This document shows positions 24,658 to 45,497 of a stretch of 61,584 nucleotides of DNA, piece after piece. This stretch comes from Hirudo medicinalis (taxonomy: Eukaryota; Annelida; Clitellata; Hirudinida; Hirudinidae). The notes beneath the pieces were generated by a model that worked only from the letters and a program-made list of their open reading frames with translations, did no database searches and was not told where the DNA came from. Location of the stretch: positions 40,001 through 101,584 of the forward strand of contig MPNW01000438.1 of the NCBI GenBank assembly GCA_011800805.1, given 5' to 3'. A program made the translations under genes and the position numbers. Position 1 is the first letter of the stretch; each line of letters opens with the position of its first letter.

Positions 24658-25897
24658 TTAGCAATTAACAACCGTTCGCATCAGATTGGATGATGTCCTA
24701 AACAAATCTCTCACGATGTCGGAGAGGGACATTCAACATGCTGCTGGTGATTGTTTTTGGTGATTCGATGGAGATGATGGGGATTTTCCTTCTTTGAATA
24801 AAAGGCTTGTGATTGATAAAAGAATGAAAGAATTCCTCTGATCTATTCACCTTTAATTCGATTAAATGCGCCTCCTTCCTTGCTTCATTGACTCTCACGG
24901 ATTCATCAGGTGCCCCTAATTCAATGAAAGTGCTGATGACGATTACGATGCCGACAATAACGATGATGAGTAAACCGTCAAATGAATGTTAAGAGCTTCA
25001 GCAGGAATGATAAAGGATGCATTCATTGATACCGTTTGAGAGTGGTTACCTATGTTTCGTCGAAACAAGTAATTAATTAAATTTAGAGTTGAGATGCCAT
25101 TAAAAATTATTTTAATTTTAATTTATTTTTATTTTTAATAATTTTAATAATTTTGTTCTGCGCAACAAATGTCCGTCAGTTGTCATGCTTAAATTTTTCG
25201 AAATGTAATTATTCTGCTATCGGAGGGATGCTGAAGCAGTTTTAATGAATTGTTCTTGTTATTTTTATAAATACCTTCAAAATATTGCTGAATAACTGAA
25301 ATATTAAAATTCTTAAAAATTCAAATTCGAACTTTGACTTCGCGAATAATTAAGTAATTTTCGATGTTTTGTGCGGTCGTTCAAAGGGAGACAATCTCTA
25401 TATGTCTGTTAGGACAAATCGGTTACGTAACAATTATTAAAAAGTAGCAAACTATCAGCTGCACAATAATATCTGCACAATGCACTAATCTTTTAAAAGT
25501 GTAATCGTAATAACTAACAAATAGATTTTACTTATCGAAAATAAGGTTAAGACAACAGCCCTTTGCCCTTTGAAACACGTACATATTTTTTACCCACGCA
25601 CATACGTGTGTATGTACACACACACACACATAGAACGTGGACTTTTGCCTGCCTGCCTCAATTCGTTTATTAAAAAAAAATCTTTTCGAGGTCTTGATGG
25701 ATGACTGAAGAGGGAGCTCCGGGACACTTCCTTTAAAAGAACGAGGGACTCTCAATGGACAGCCCTGGGTGGCCTCATTTCCGATCCTTGAATGGTCGAA
25801 TCCGCGACATCAGTTGAAAGTTCAGCTCGATGCTGTCGAACGCCATGCAACGCTTTCAACTGACAACATTCCTTAGCGATTCCATGCGACGGTGAAG

Positions 25898-33459
<7,562 letters not shown>

Positions 33460-33558
33460 TTGTTTGATGTCTTAGAAAGTGGACTCTCAACAGCACCTTG
33501 TTAGAAGAACGTCTTACGCCGTCTCTGAATATTTAGAATCACACAACAGACGAAGGAA

Positions 33559-33564
33559 AATAAA
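33559..33564 (+). promoter_or_regulatory. Candidate polyadenylation signal of the tetraspanin gene
   Basis: AATAAA 100 bp after the tetraspanin stop codon, the first such hexamer downstream. Confidence 0.5.
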
Positions 33565-34875
33565 CCTATTATCTTAATGTGATTCTTTTGAGTGACTTAA
33601 ATTTGTGTTACTAAACATTTTTATTTGACGTGTGAGGCTAATATGCGGGGAGGATCAACCAGGCATCTACATTGCATCTAAATTCGAAGTTTTTGTGATA
33701 ACGATATCTTGTTATTGCATCGACAAGTGTAATAATGGTGTTATAAAACATAAGAAATGATTTGGATAAGGAAATGGATCTCAGGATGAAAACTGCTACG
33801 AAATAAAGATTATTATTAACAAGGACTTAAATTTTATTCGGTTGATCTTAACTAGAACCAATCAAATTTACTTGTATCCATCTTTAGTGTAATTTCGCTT
33901 TTTCTTATTTTTATAAAAATTCGTTTATGTTTGCTTGTTCATGTTAGTTTATTCATTTGTGTTACTCTTTTAAAATCGAAGAAAGATTGCATCGTGAGTC
34001 TGAAATGTCGCTGGCAAAGTTGGATATCGGAGGCGTTTTTATCATTTAAAGTCATGAAATGCGTTTAGTAACCTGAAAGCATTTCAGTATTGCAGGGAAA
34101 TGGTTCGACTAAACGCGGTAGCGATGACGTCAGCAATGGTTGCAATATCCACCCATATTTGTGAAAAATGCATTCAGCGTACAAATTAAAAACAAGTGTT
34201 TCTTGTTAAAAATTGATTAACGACAAAAGTCAAAAGGCAACGTTTAAAAGGTAACGTCGATCGACATCTTTTGTAATTTTATTTGTCACTTATGCAGATT
34301 TAGCTTGATATTCGGTAGAAATGTAAACTGAAAGAAAAAACAATTGTTCCAACATTTTAAAAGTTCATCAGAAACGTGTTTTCTGAGGAACAAATGCTTT
34401 CAAAATGAGTTTTTCCTCCGCCCATACGTGACTGGATTCTGTTGTTAAGAGCCACTTCGAGGCCAAAAAAACTAAACATTACGTCTTATTTTTAGAATTT
34501 CATTGTTTCAGAGCAAATTCAGATTTACATTTTTGGTGAAAAATCGACAAAAGAAATTGTTAAAACTAATTACAAAGTTAATCGCGCCAGGAATTTATTT
34601 AGCCCCCTTGCCTAGGTGTTAACTCTCACAAAAGTTTGAAGACACACTGGGGGGGTGTGCACTTCCAGGCAGCCAAGTTAGTTCAATTTGGCCTTGGAAA
34701 AGCATAGAAAGGCCATCAGATGGTGTCACGCCGGCAGCCTATGAGCTCACCATCGCGACATGCCCGCGGCAATTCCTTTATTGTCGTGGGATTTTATTTT
34801 CATTTTTCTCTTTGTCTGGTCCACATGCAGGCGCATAATCATTATCATTTAGCTAGCTGTATAAATATGTATATA

Positions 34876-35330
34876 CAGTCAGGACGGAAACCATAAGGAC
34901 ACCCAATTATTTCATGATAACTCTCTAAACAAAAATTTGATTGTGGGGAAATTTTAGTATGTTGTGTAATTATATATTTGTGATTATCTATTAAATTTTC
35001 GTCAAGATATTTTCGTGCATTAATTTAAAATTTCAGAAAACGTGATTTCGAGGCATCCAATAATTATGAAAGACACTTTCAAAAATAATCGCAAATGACT
35101 AAAATCTCGCGAAAAACAAGAAAAAAAATGTATTAATAAGAAATAATGTTTCCTTTATTCTCAATAACTATAAACATATAACTTTTTATAGCCATAAAAC
35201 ATCTTATATCCATTGATTTTACGAATTTTTCCATCCAGTTCTTTCCAGGTACTCCTAATGGCGTTTTCCAGGTCAGATTTGGAATTAAAATTGATATTTT
35301 CATTAAATCAAGTAATGTTATTTTATTTTA
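34876..35330 (-). mobile_element. Tc1/mariner-like transposon fragment
   Basis: The left end, TACAGTCAGGACGGAAACC with TA at 34874-34875, looks like a Tc1-like terminal repeat. At 35150-35300 the minus strand encodes DLENAIRSTWKELDGKI, close to the last conserved block of Tc1/mariner transposases ('LxxAIxxxWxxI'), followed by a stop. The rest of the transposase and a matching right end are not visible, so it is truncated. Confidence 0.55.
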
Positions 35331-35387
35331 AATGTTTGAATATTTTTTGTGTGAATTACTTAAATATTCTTCGTTCTAATCACTTAA

Positions 35388-36075
35388 AGGGCCGTCCATT
35401 AATTATGTCAACAAATTTAAGGTAATTTTTGACTCCCTCCCTCCCCTTGTCAACAACTGCCAAACTCAAAATTATGTCAAAAAACTGATAACCCTCTCCC
35501 CCTAAAAATGATTTTTACAATTTTAATTTGTACTTTGTAACACTTTGAATATGCGACTATTTTATTTTGTAAGTAAATAAAATAATTGTTACACTGAATA
35601 TTATTGTCAATTTTATAATGTCATCTTCTACCATCTTCCCATGGGAAAGTCAAATGTTCCTCTATTGTAACAATATAACAATAGGCATAGTATCAGATTC
35701 ATCATTACCACCATTTATTTGAACTGATAAGCCAAATCAACATCAATTTCATCCAACCATTCAGCTCATAAAACATCAGAATGTTCCTTGTGCTATCAGC
35801 TCTTTTTGTCGTTTGGCAACCACTCGAAATGGCTGAAGATGTTTTATTGATAAGCAGGTGTTAATTTGTTATGCCCATGATCGCATTGTCGGTAATGTTG
35901 AGCATGTTTCTCTAACATGACTTGTGAACAGGGCCGCCGACAAATTTCGGGTCAGTAGTGTCATAGTTAGTTAGGTCGCCACGGGTCCATATGTTATGTC
36001 AATTTGTTAATGGAAAAGCAAAAAAAAAGGTCAACCGTCCCCTCTATTTTATTGACATAATTTATGGGTGGCCCC
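35388..36075. mobile_element. Non-autonomous inverted-repeat element (MITE-like)
   Basis: Left end GGGCCGTCCATTAATTATGTCAA and, on the other strand at 36040-36075, GGGGCCACCCATAAATTATGTCAA. The roughly 28-bp inverted ends enclose about 690 bp with no transposase frame. No clean target-site duplication is seen, so the superfamily is not assigned. It ends about 220 bp before the NDUFV1 start codon. Confidence 0.65.
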
Positions 36076-36292
36076 TAACTTGGTTTTATGTTATTCTGTC
36101 TGCTAGCAAATATTTCATACCAATTTATGGATTCCTATATTAAAATATATAATTTATAATTAAGACATTATAGTCTTAAATTTTTACAAACTTAAATGAC
36201 TGTCAAATTTAAAACAAAAAATATTATGGCGAATTTCTAGTCATCCATGCTGTGGTTTTGTTAAGGTAGTTATTTACTTCAGTGTTTCGAAT

Positions 36293-39200
36293 ATGCTGTC
36301 GGGTCCGCTGAAGCAGTCTGTTCTGGGTTTGTGATTTAAACGTTTTAAACTTATTCTTGATTTTAAATGATATTGCTTATTGATATTGCACAAATACGAA
36401 GACTTATTTTTCTGCTAACATTAATGACCTTGCCGCAATTGGAATGTCGGCGGCTGAAACCAAATATTTTGAATGCTAATCATTGTTTTTTAAAATATAT
36501 AGCTCGGGACTTTTGAAACTCTAATTTGCTTTGGTTATCATTTAATATGTCGGAAAATAATCTAGCAGTGTTAATTATGACTTTTCAGTTAAGCCCCAGC
36601 TCGGAGCAGCTCAGATTGCAATCAGCAGTCTCTATAGTACTCAGGCTCCACCGACCAAGGTTTCAGTTTGTGTTTCATGCTGTTCTAAACATAAATATGG
36701 AATCGTAATCTTATTTTCAGACAAAGTTTGGACCATTAAAAGATGAAGACCGAATTTTTACAAATTTGTATGGAAGACATGATTGGAGGCTAAAGGGAGC
36801 TATGAAAAGAGTGAGGAATTTAGTGATTTACTGTTACTTATTGTAAATTTTAACTGATAGTTTTTACAAGATTTGCTTGTTATTTTCAAGTTTCAGAAAT
36901 TTATGGTTGTATTCTTTTTTAAAAATAAGAATTCAATACAATATTTAAGATTTAATTGCTGACCAAGTCAGTCTTTGTAATTCAACACAAAATAAGACTT
37001 TCAGCAAAACGAAAATTAAAAGTTTTATTAACTTGTTTCAAGGGAGACTGGTACAAAACAAAGGAGATCATACTTAAGGGCTTTGAGTGGATTCAAAATG
37101 AAGTGAAAAAGTCTGGATTGAGAGGCAGAGGTGGAGCAGGCTTTCCAACTGGAATGAAGTGGAGTTTCATGAACAAGCCCAATGATGGGAGGTGAAATAT
37201 ATTTTAACAGACATCACTAACATTGGGGAATCTTAACTGAAATATAAATGCTCTGCTTTTTATAATTTTATACTATTGTCTTTTGTAATTATAAAATTCA
37301 CTTGTCTATCTAATGTTTGGTTTGTCAGACCACGATATTTAGTTGTCAATGGTGATGAGGGTGAGCCAGGAACATGCAAGGATCGAGAGATTCTAAGGCA
37401 CGACCCTCACAAGTTGATCGAGGGTTGCTTGATTGCTGGCAGTGCTATTGGAGCAAGAGCAGGTGAAGATCATTGTTATGTGTAATACCTGAATGCACTT
37501 GTATTTACTGTACAGATTGAAGAACCATTTTAAATTGATTGAATAAACCTGTGAAATATTAACTATTTCATGTATTCAGCTTACATCTATATCAGAGGTG
37601 AATTCTACAATGAAGCGTCCAACACGCAGATGGCTATTCGAGAGGTTGTTCTGCTGAAGTATTTGCATTTTGTTCAATTGTTTGTCGTCTGCTATGCTTT
37701 TGTCTTGTTGTTCCAAGCAGTTGCTTTTATGCTTTTTCATCTCTTAACCAATAGAAATCCTATTCTATAATCTGGAAAATATAATGTAGAGAATTTAAAA
37801 GTAAATCTAAATATGAAAGTCTTTTGATGAAAGTTTACTTATTTTAAAGGCTTATGAGGCAGGATTGATTGGCAAGAATGCCTGTGGTTCAGGTTATGAT
37901 TTTGATGTCTTCTTGCACAGGGGTGCTGGAGCCTACGTATGTGGTGAAGAAACAGTAAGTTTTTATTCCATTCAAATCCATGACTTCCTCACCTATTTGT
38001 AAGAGCTGTTCCAATCGAAATACAAATTGTTTGTGACAAATAATTATCAATCATTTATTAGCTAGCTTGAGTCATTGGTTGTTTCAGGCACTCATTGAGT
38101 CCATTGAAGGAAAACCAGGTAAGCCCCGATTAAAGCCACCCTTCCCTGCCGACATTGGATTGTTCGGTTGCCCCACCACGGTCAACAATGTCGAGACCAT
38201 AGCCGTGTCTCCTGTGAGTTTCTTGGAGTGCTGATTTGGTCTAAAATGGCTTATTCAAAAATCTGATTATAATTTCTACATTAGTTAATTTTATTATAGA
38301 TTTATGAATAAATTTAAATTTGGTTTTGGGAGAACATTTTGTTTAATTTTATGAAATATTTTGGCTAGAAATGCATTTCCACCATTCATTGTGCTTTTCT
38401 AAGCAATAATTATTATACAGTTGCACCATCACTTGTTCTTGTTTTACTACAGTTTTATTGTTATTGTTACAAACCCTTAATAGAATCTATCATTTGTTAA
38501 ATACTTAATACAAGTTTTTGTCATTAATTGTGAAAATGTGATTGTTTTTGTACAGACTATTTGCAGAAGAGGTGGAGATTGGTTTGCAAGTTTTGGTCGT
38601 CCAAGAAACAGTGGGACCAAGGTAAAAGGCTGCATATGTTTATCTTCTTGCATGTTGTTGCATATGTTGTTATTATTGTTAACAGATTTATGATTAGTCA
38701 TCTTCTATTTTGAATGTTCGTAGTAGTTGTGCAATTTTATATTGTGATAATTGAGTAATTATGGGATTATTGCAGAAACATTTGTAAATGCTTTTAAATG
38801 ATTGGAGCAATAACTGTTTGTTGTGATGTTTCACCAATCTCCAATTGATATTTTATGAAAACACACTTTTCAGCTTTTCAACATTTCTGGTAATGTCAAA
38901 TATCCATGCACTGTTGAGGAGGAGATGTCCATTCCCTTGAAGGAGCTGATTGAGAGGCATTGTGGCGGCATCATTGGTGGGTGGGACAACCTGCTCGGTG
39001 TCATCCCCGGTGGCTCCTCTACACCAATTATCCCCAAAAAGTTTGTTTTTTCTGAGTTATATATAAATTATTATTACAGCTGAAGGGCAGTTGCACCATT
39101 ATTTGCACCATTATTGTCTCACAAAAGCAACTTATCCTGCTTAGTTACTTTTTCTGATGTTTAAGGACATAATTTTGATAAAACTGAGATTTTTTAAATT

Positions 39201-40020
39201 TATAATCATGCTGATGCAGGGTGTGTGAAGAAGTGATGATGGATTTCGATGATCTCACAGACAAGCAATCAGCTTTTGGAACTGCTGCTATTATCGTTCT
39301 TGATAAGAGTGCTGATGTCGTCAAGTGTATTGCCAGACTTGCACATTTCTACAAGCATGAGAGCTGTGGCCAGGTGAGACTGATTCAATTTCATTTATAA
39401 TCTTCGTTACTCTCAAATTATCATCGTCTTATCGCATCAAAATGCTGAAATTTGATGATTATATACGTGCCTCAATTGCCCTCAGTGCACTCCATGCAGG
39501 GAAGGTTGTAATTGGATGAGCAAAGTCATGGACAGATTTGGTTAGTTATTTTTTCATGCCTGATAATTTGGTTACAGACATAGTTGTTAATCTCTTCATG
39601 TTTCGATGATCCTTATTGAATTTCAGCTGTTGGAAAAGCCAGACCAGAAGAGATTGACATGCTGTATGAGATGAGCAAACAGATTGAAGGACACACAATT
39701 TGTGCTCTCGCTGATGGCGCTGCTTGGCCAGTGCAGGTAATTTTTGCACTGGGGCATGTTTTTTATTGGTTCAACATCCACACTAAAATTGCATGGAAAT
39801 CTTATGTTGCTGTTAGTGATTGTTCCCAGGTAATTAATATTTTAAATTTGATACAAAAGAATTCTGCAATGTTGATGGCAGGTAGCCAGGCTAGCTTTGC
39901 TTCAAATACATTTTTTTAAACGCTTCTTTCCAGGGTCTTATTCGACATTACCGACCTGAAATTGAGCAGAGGATGAAGGAATATGCCGAGAAGACAAAGA
40001 AAGAAATCAATTATTTCTAA
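36293..40020 (+). CDS. NDUFV1: NADH dehydrogenase [ubiquinone] flavoprotein 1, mitochondrial (complex I 51-kDa subunit)
   Basis: Oxidises NADH at the tip of the complex I matrix arm, using FMN and 4Fe-4S cluster N3. Fourteen exons close to 470 residues: 36293-36326, 36589-36659, 36721-36810, 37043-37191, 37329-37462, 37580-37644, 37850-37954, 38088-38213, 38556-38621, 38874-39040, 39220-39373, 39486-39540, 39627-39736, 39934-40020. The first two exons encode a Ser/Lys/Gln-rich, acid-free presequence suited to mitochondrial import. The FMN/NADH glycine-rich loop [16 protein letters not shown] is intact, as are [30 protein letters not shown] and the N3 ligands [13 protein letters not shown] with the later Cys in HTICALADG. 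Length matches the family (about 460-470). All introns are GT-AG. It is convergent with the hnRNP gene 750 bp downstream. Confidence 0.97.
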
Positions 40021-40772
40021 TGAACTGGAATTTGGGAGATAATTAGGAAAACTCATGAATCCAACATTAAATTTTAACAATTTAAACTCGTGTGCTTGGA
40101 AATAAGGTTTATAATGATGTTTTCATGTTTCAGAACTGTTTTCAAATCCTGAAAGATGTTCACAATTTATGGTGAGCCTGGGGTATGGGCTTAATTTTGA
40201 AATATTCAGTAATTTGAAATTCTTCCACTGCCACGAGTTGCCCAGCCGCTGTCATAAGCAAAAAAAAAAACAAATCTGGATATTCCAGGAACAAATTGAA
40301 GTAAAATTCAAGATATTAAAAGACTGAACAATCCAGCAAAACCTATAAGATGTGTCAACTTTAACTCTGCATGGCAACTTAAATCCATTGTAGGTGAAGC
40401 CAACTTCTGCAGATGAATGAAGTTGGTTGATGACGTTACTCGGGCATGTTACATGCGGTAGATGACAGAACAAATGAGGGCCTCCAAACGAGCAAATTAA
40501 GAATTAACGGACGTCAACATGCAATGCCTCTCCAAACAAGCAAACAAAAATTAATATAAAAAAGTTTATAGTATAATTTTATAAAATAATGGTGAATTGA
40601 TGTGTTTCTAAAGACTGGTGATAAATGTGCAAAAATGTTGCCCCAAACCAAAAATTAAAATTCTGGCACAAGCCACCGACATACAAAAGCTGCTGACAGC
40701 AGAACGGTTTCAGTCCATTGTCCAGAGGCAAAAACTTCATCACAGTCTTAGAATCTGGTGATACTTCACTTC
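40021..40772. other. Convergent 3' intergenic space
   Basis: The 752 bp between the NDUFV1 stop (plus) and the hnRNP stop (minus) hold both 3' UTRs. No coding signal and no clear strong polyadenylation hexamer. Confidence 0.6.
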
Positions 40773-43700
40773 TCAGACTTTACTTGAAGCTTTGTTATTG
40801 AAAGCACCAAAATCTGAAAACATACGAGCGGAATGGTAAGCACTAATGGAGCACTTTCCAGTCAAATAATTAGAGATTACATAACTAAAATGAAAAATTG
40901 CTTTTGGCTCCCTATCACTCATAAGATTGAAATCCTCACTTGTGTGACTGCCGGATGGAGGTCTGAGGAAGAGTTCAATGTAGCGTTTACCTTTAAAAGA
41001 AACGAGCAACAAATTTATGATGTTCGTGTCATCAACAAAGAATCGTACATGATCTCAAGAAACTAGAATTAATAAGCGATTGATAGAATTTTGCATTTCC
41101 CTAACGATGGCAGCTTAGGGACTGATGAATCTTTACTTCCAATATTTGTGATATTTTCTGAATAATCTATCCTCAATAAACAGAATCGGCCACTAACTCA
41201 TTGTTGCTCGATTTTTCTTCATGGCTTCGACTGCAACTTCATGACTTTCAAAATCAACGTCCGCATCACCTGATGGTCTACCGGACGAATTTGTGTGGAT
41301 CTTAATGCTTACAAGATTCAGTGGTGAGAAAAACTGAAAATGTTAAAAGTGAGCTTAAATAAATGTTAAATGAGTAACAGATGCTGATGCTAGATTTATA
41401 GATAAGCATCAGCCTGCTTTGTTATTGTCATAGCATTTGAACACCGAATATAGCTACATCATATTGCTACCCTTTACCCTCATACCCTTTGTTGTGCGTG
41501 CTCAAATGCTTGATCCAAAAATTACAGAAATAATCATCTAAATTTAAAGGATTGAATACCCTAGTTAATAATTGTTTACTCATGCCAATTTCAAATGATA
41601 AGTTAACTAAAGTTTGAGCCAAATATTGTCAATAAGCAAGTGAAGAAATAGTATTGATGGTAACAGACCACCATAGATAAAGACAAATCTGTTGAAGCAA
41701 TACCTCAGCTATATCCTGCTCCGTTGCAGTGAATGGAAGACCCCGCATGTGGACACTGTGACCTGTGGTGCTCTCGTGGGGTTTGTATCGATACCCGCCG
41801 ATGAAAGGTCGCTTGGCTCCCCCAGCCCTAGGAGGTGAATAGCTATTGAAGAACTGAGGATTGGAAGCTATGCTGCAAGGCTGACCAAATGTTTTGCCTC
41901 GTCCCATGTGGTAGCCTCGACTGAAGCCATTAGAGTTATGGAAGTCTGCAGAAAGTGTGCCAGATATGCCCCATAAAACCAAACTGCAAATTCAACAACT
42001 TAAGATTCATTTGACCAAAAACAGACCTTCAAAATGTCTTCCATTCTGAGCAGAATTGTGAAACTGACCCAAATAGTTGAATCTTTTTGAATGAACATCA
42101 AGAGGAGGACCACGTATGAGCATCGAATTAGGCACGCCAAATTTAAGTGCCGGAGGAAACATCATCGCCTGATACCTGATGCTTCGCGTAATGGCCGATC
42201 TCAATTCAGCAATTGAGCTTTGAAAAACTTCAATGTATCTGAAAATATGAGATTTAATGGAGTGACAGAGAATGAGCATAAAAAGATATTGTACATGTAG
42301 AATGCATAAATTCTAGAACCTGTGTCCTATGGATTGTTTGTGCTTAGAGAGGGCTTTTGGTATGGAGTCGTGAGATAAGAATTGGACGAAACCCTCCCCT
42401 GTGCACCTACCGAGATGATCTGTCAGGAATGTGATCCCATTGGGGGCAATCTGCAAACCTACAACAATCGTTTTTCATCTCTTCAAGTGACTCCAAAGTG
42501 TCTAATAGCTCAGTTAATAAGTTTACAGAAGCTACACATGCTTTATGAAGTATCCATTTTATACAATGACCCATTATCTTCTGCTCATAAACCATTGCAC
42601 AAATAAGTGACTTATCTGAAGGCTAGCAACAGTGAACATGGCAACAAAACCTAGTTAAAGTGTTAAATCAGTATTAACATGTTAAATGTAATAATAAAAT
42701 ATTTATCCTGAGATCAGATGAATGTGGATTAACAATGAGCAGTTCCAAATTATTGATTAATTTTTAAAAACAGCTTCAACAGCTATAATGGTGTAGAGTA
42801 TACAATTAGCCATGCTCAATATTCAAAACATGCTTTTTTGAAGAATTAATGTCATCAGCCTTCTTGATGCTATTTAGCAGGCATCTTTTAAATTTGCAAT
42901 AACAAACATACACAAACTAATATAAAACCGTTGTTTAAGTAACCTATTTTGATTAATTTTTTTATACAAATGTCAATAAGAGTAAAAAAGAAAACTCTGA
43001 AGCCACGCAACATCAACCAAGGCAGATAAGCTATATTTAATCAAATGCATTTTAAACAAGAAAGTATTTAAGGAGAAATTTAAGACAATATGGATCATCC
43101 AAAAGTAAAATTTAATCTCTTTTCAAACAGACCTATGAAAAAATTAGCCACCTCTTCTTTCGAGCAGCCGAAAGGGAGCCCTCTCAGTCGAACGATGGGA
43201 AGGTCTCCTTTCTCGGGTACAATATCATCCATCTTTTTAAGGACATAATTCATTTCAGACCTCTTCACTTTGAACACTTTAAATCAACCATAAAATTATT
43301 ATAAGTATAAATATGAAACACTTTGAAGATGCTCTTGAAAACCCTATGTTGAGGTATATAACGAATTCAAAAAATAATAAATTCTACCATCGATGTATCT
43401 CCTGCCGATATAATTTTTGCTTCTTGAAAGTCCCTTCTCAAGATCCTCCTCAGTGGTGAACTCAACAAATGCTTCACCTGTGGATCTCCCATCTGCTAAT
43501 TTCAACAAATGGATGCCCTCTTCCTCATTTTCAATGCTACATCCTTTAACCCAACAATAATATAATGTAAGTATTGCTAATTGACTGCAACAAAAATTAA
43601 TATTTGGAGAAAATATGTTTTGTGTGTGTTTATAACATATGGCTTTGGACATATATTTCGTCCTCTGAAGCATAAAATCACCAATGTCTTATTTAATTCT

Positions 43701-44074
43701 GATATGCACTTAGTGATAACAATAGCTAGTAAAAGTGACTCTGAATCAATTAAATTGATTCAATACTTTGATCACCTTTAATAGAGAATCAAACTGTGCG
43801 AAAAACGTGTTGTATAAACTATTGGAAAGCAAATTTCATTCGAAATATGCCCTTCACATTGACTAACAATGTCTAATTCTAAATGATAAAGTTTTTTGAA
43901 TAATAGTGACGGTTTTAATTTAAAAAAGAAAAATACTCAACAAAATAAATATTTGTTTGCTTGTAATATGAAATTCAGGTGCAAGCACAAACCTTCAAAA
44001 AAAGTCAAAATATTAGACGCAGTGGCAGACCATGGGAGACCTCTAAGTCTGACTACTGTCTCTTTTTCTTCCAT
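40773..44074 (-). CDS. HNRNPH1: hnRNP H/F-type RNA-binding protein with three quasi-RRMs
   Basis: Nuclear splicing regulator that binds G-runs; co-orthologue of vertebrate hnRNP H/F. Eight exons in transcript order: 43993-44074, 43388-43543, 43133-43276, 42320-42458, 42027-42238, 41704-41945, 41198-41333, 40773-40990; 442 residues. The ATG at 44072-44074 has an in-frame TAA two codons upstream, supporting it as the start. qRRM1 has VVRLRGLPWSATASNI, qRRM2 VRLRGLPFGCSKEEV with RYIEVF, qRRM3 HMRGLPFTATEQDI and FFSPLNLV, ending KRYIELFL. The linker before qRRM3 is Gly/Phe/Tyr-containing (NGFSRGYHMGRG) but the long Gly-rich C-terminal tail of vertebrate proteins is absent; instead about 60 unrelated residues follow. 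An in-frame TAG sits immediately past the donor of the exon at 41198-41333, so unspliced message would stop within qRRM3. Confidence 0.92.
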
Positions 44075-45497
44075 TAATTATTTAATGCAAGCAAACTTTC
44101 CAGAGTTCAAAATCCAACTTTGTTTTTTAGTGCCAAAACCAACCCGACAAAAATTCCACCAAACGATCAAGAAAACTCATCGAATTTGCAGTTATAGAAT
44201 TACATCAACGTAACAAATAACACGAATCACATAACATGCACCACAACAACAACAAGGCCGATGAAACGTACTTTCGCCGAACATGGAGACGACCATAATT
44301 AATAGAAATGTGCTTTTAACAGCATAACATGGCTTCATTCAATGTACTTATACTCCATAATCATTATTTAAAAAAGTTTGTGTTTAAACAAAAATTGCTG
44401 GAACACTTTTATAACTTTAAGACTAAGTCACAAATGCTTAATGTTCACCTTTTTACTTTTAAGGTCGATTTTAAGAGACTAAAATTAAAGAATTCATAAA
44501 CTCTTCAGCAAATCAAGTAGTCTGGAATTGAATGTTTTTGCAAGTAATGGATGACGGGAACTAGCTAAGAGATAGAAAGGTAGCAGTTAATACCACCTAG
44601 GTACACCTAGAACAAGACAAAGGACCGATCAATTATTCATCACTCATAACTGGTGAGCTATGTTCAGACCTAACCAGGTTAGAATCAGACTTAGACTCGC
44701 CAAAAATAATTACCTGATTTCAAAGCTGATGAAGACCTAATCATCTTTACTCCACGTAACCCCGACTGACTTAAAGATGCTTCTCGTCACATTCACTCGA
44801 CCTTAAGGTTTAAGGTTAAATAATTTAGCTCTCTCCGCATTGTTTACAGGACACACAAACACACACACACACACACACTTTAGAAGTAATTGAATAACAA
44901 ATAATTGGAAAATAAATTGCAGACTCAACACTTATTAACTTCACTAAATGAAATTTGAAACTGACCACTATCAGTTGAATAAATTTCAATGAGCATCCAC
45001 CAACAAAGAAACATTCTGAAGAATGATTAATGAGTGACATCTAATGATTCATAATTTATTTGCTAATTATACTGTGAAAATGATGTAGCAAAGTCCCATA
45101 AATAATTTGGGTGTAAACTTGACAAAAATGCATCAACAGCAGAGAAGAGGAACAAAATTGTTAACTTCCTTTGAAAACAAGTCTTGGATTTCAAAGCAAT
45201 GATTATCACGTTTAACCACAATTTTAATGGCTAACATAATTATCAAGTTAATTAATAAGTGGATCTTGAGCATTCTTCAGCTAACAAAAAATATCACAAT
45301 ACCAAGTGATGAGATATCTTTCAAAGTCTTTCTCAAAGAATAATCATCTCAAATCCTGTCAGAAATAATTTCCTGGTAGCAACTAAAAATTCATTAATAA
45401 TTTCATAATTCAATTCATCAATTAAAAATTTTGTTTTAGCAAAGGACTTGCACTTCAGTAAACCTCTGAGCCAAAAATGATTGTTGATAGGCAAATG
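44075..45497. other. Promoter/5' region of the hnRNP gene and 3' UTR of ACO1
   Basis: Both flanking genes are on the minus strand. The space contains a (CA)n run at 44844-44877 and a candidate ACO1 polyadenylation signal (AATAAA on the minus strand at 45055-45060). No further gene seen; non-coding 5' exons of the hnRNP gene may lie here. Confidence 0.5.
44844..44877. repeat. (CA)n dinucleotide repeat
   Basis: About 15 CA units with minor interruptions, upstream of the hnRNP start codon. Confidence 0.9.

Larger units (their letters stand above)
21224..25897. other. Intergenic region between PHACTR and the tetraspanin gene
   Basis: AT-rich DNA with short GAT arrays just after the PHACTR stop (21245-21305), a run of 12 G at 22383-22394, a LINE fragment (23300-23585) and one unrecognised candidate exon (24421-24657). 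No complete gene recognised. Confidence 0.5.
33460..36292. other. Intergenic region between tetraspanin and NDUFV1
   Basis: No gene recognised. The right half is mostly transposon debris: a Tc1-like fragment (34876-35330) and an inverted-repeat element (35388-36075). A more GC-rich patch at 34610-34790 is unexplained. Confidence 0.5.

Noticed and set aside
34610..34790. GC-richer patch that could be an RNA gene
   Set aside because: No A/B boxes, no stable cloverleaf or recognised RNA motif.
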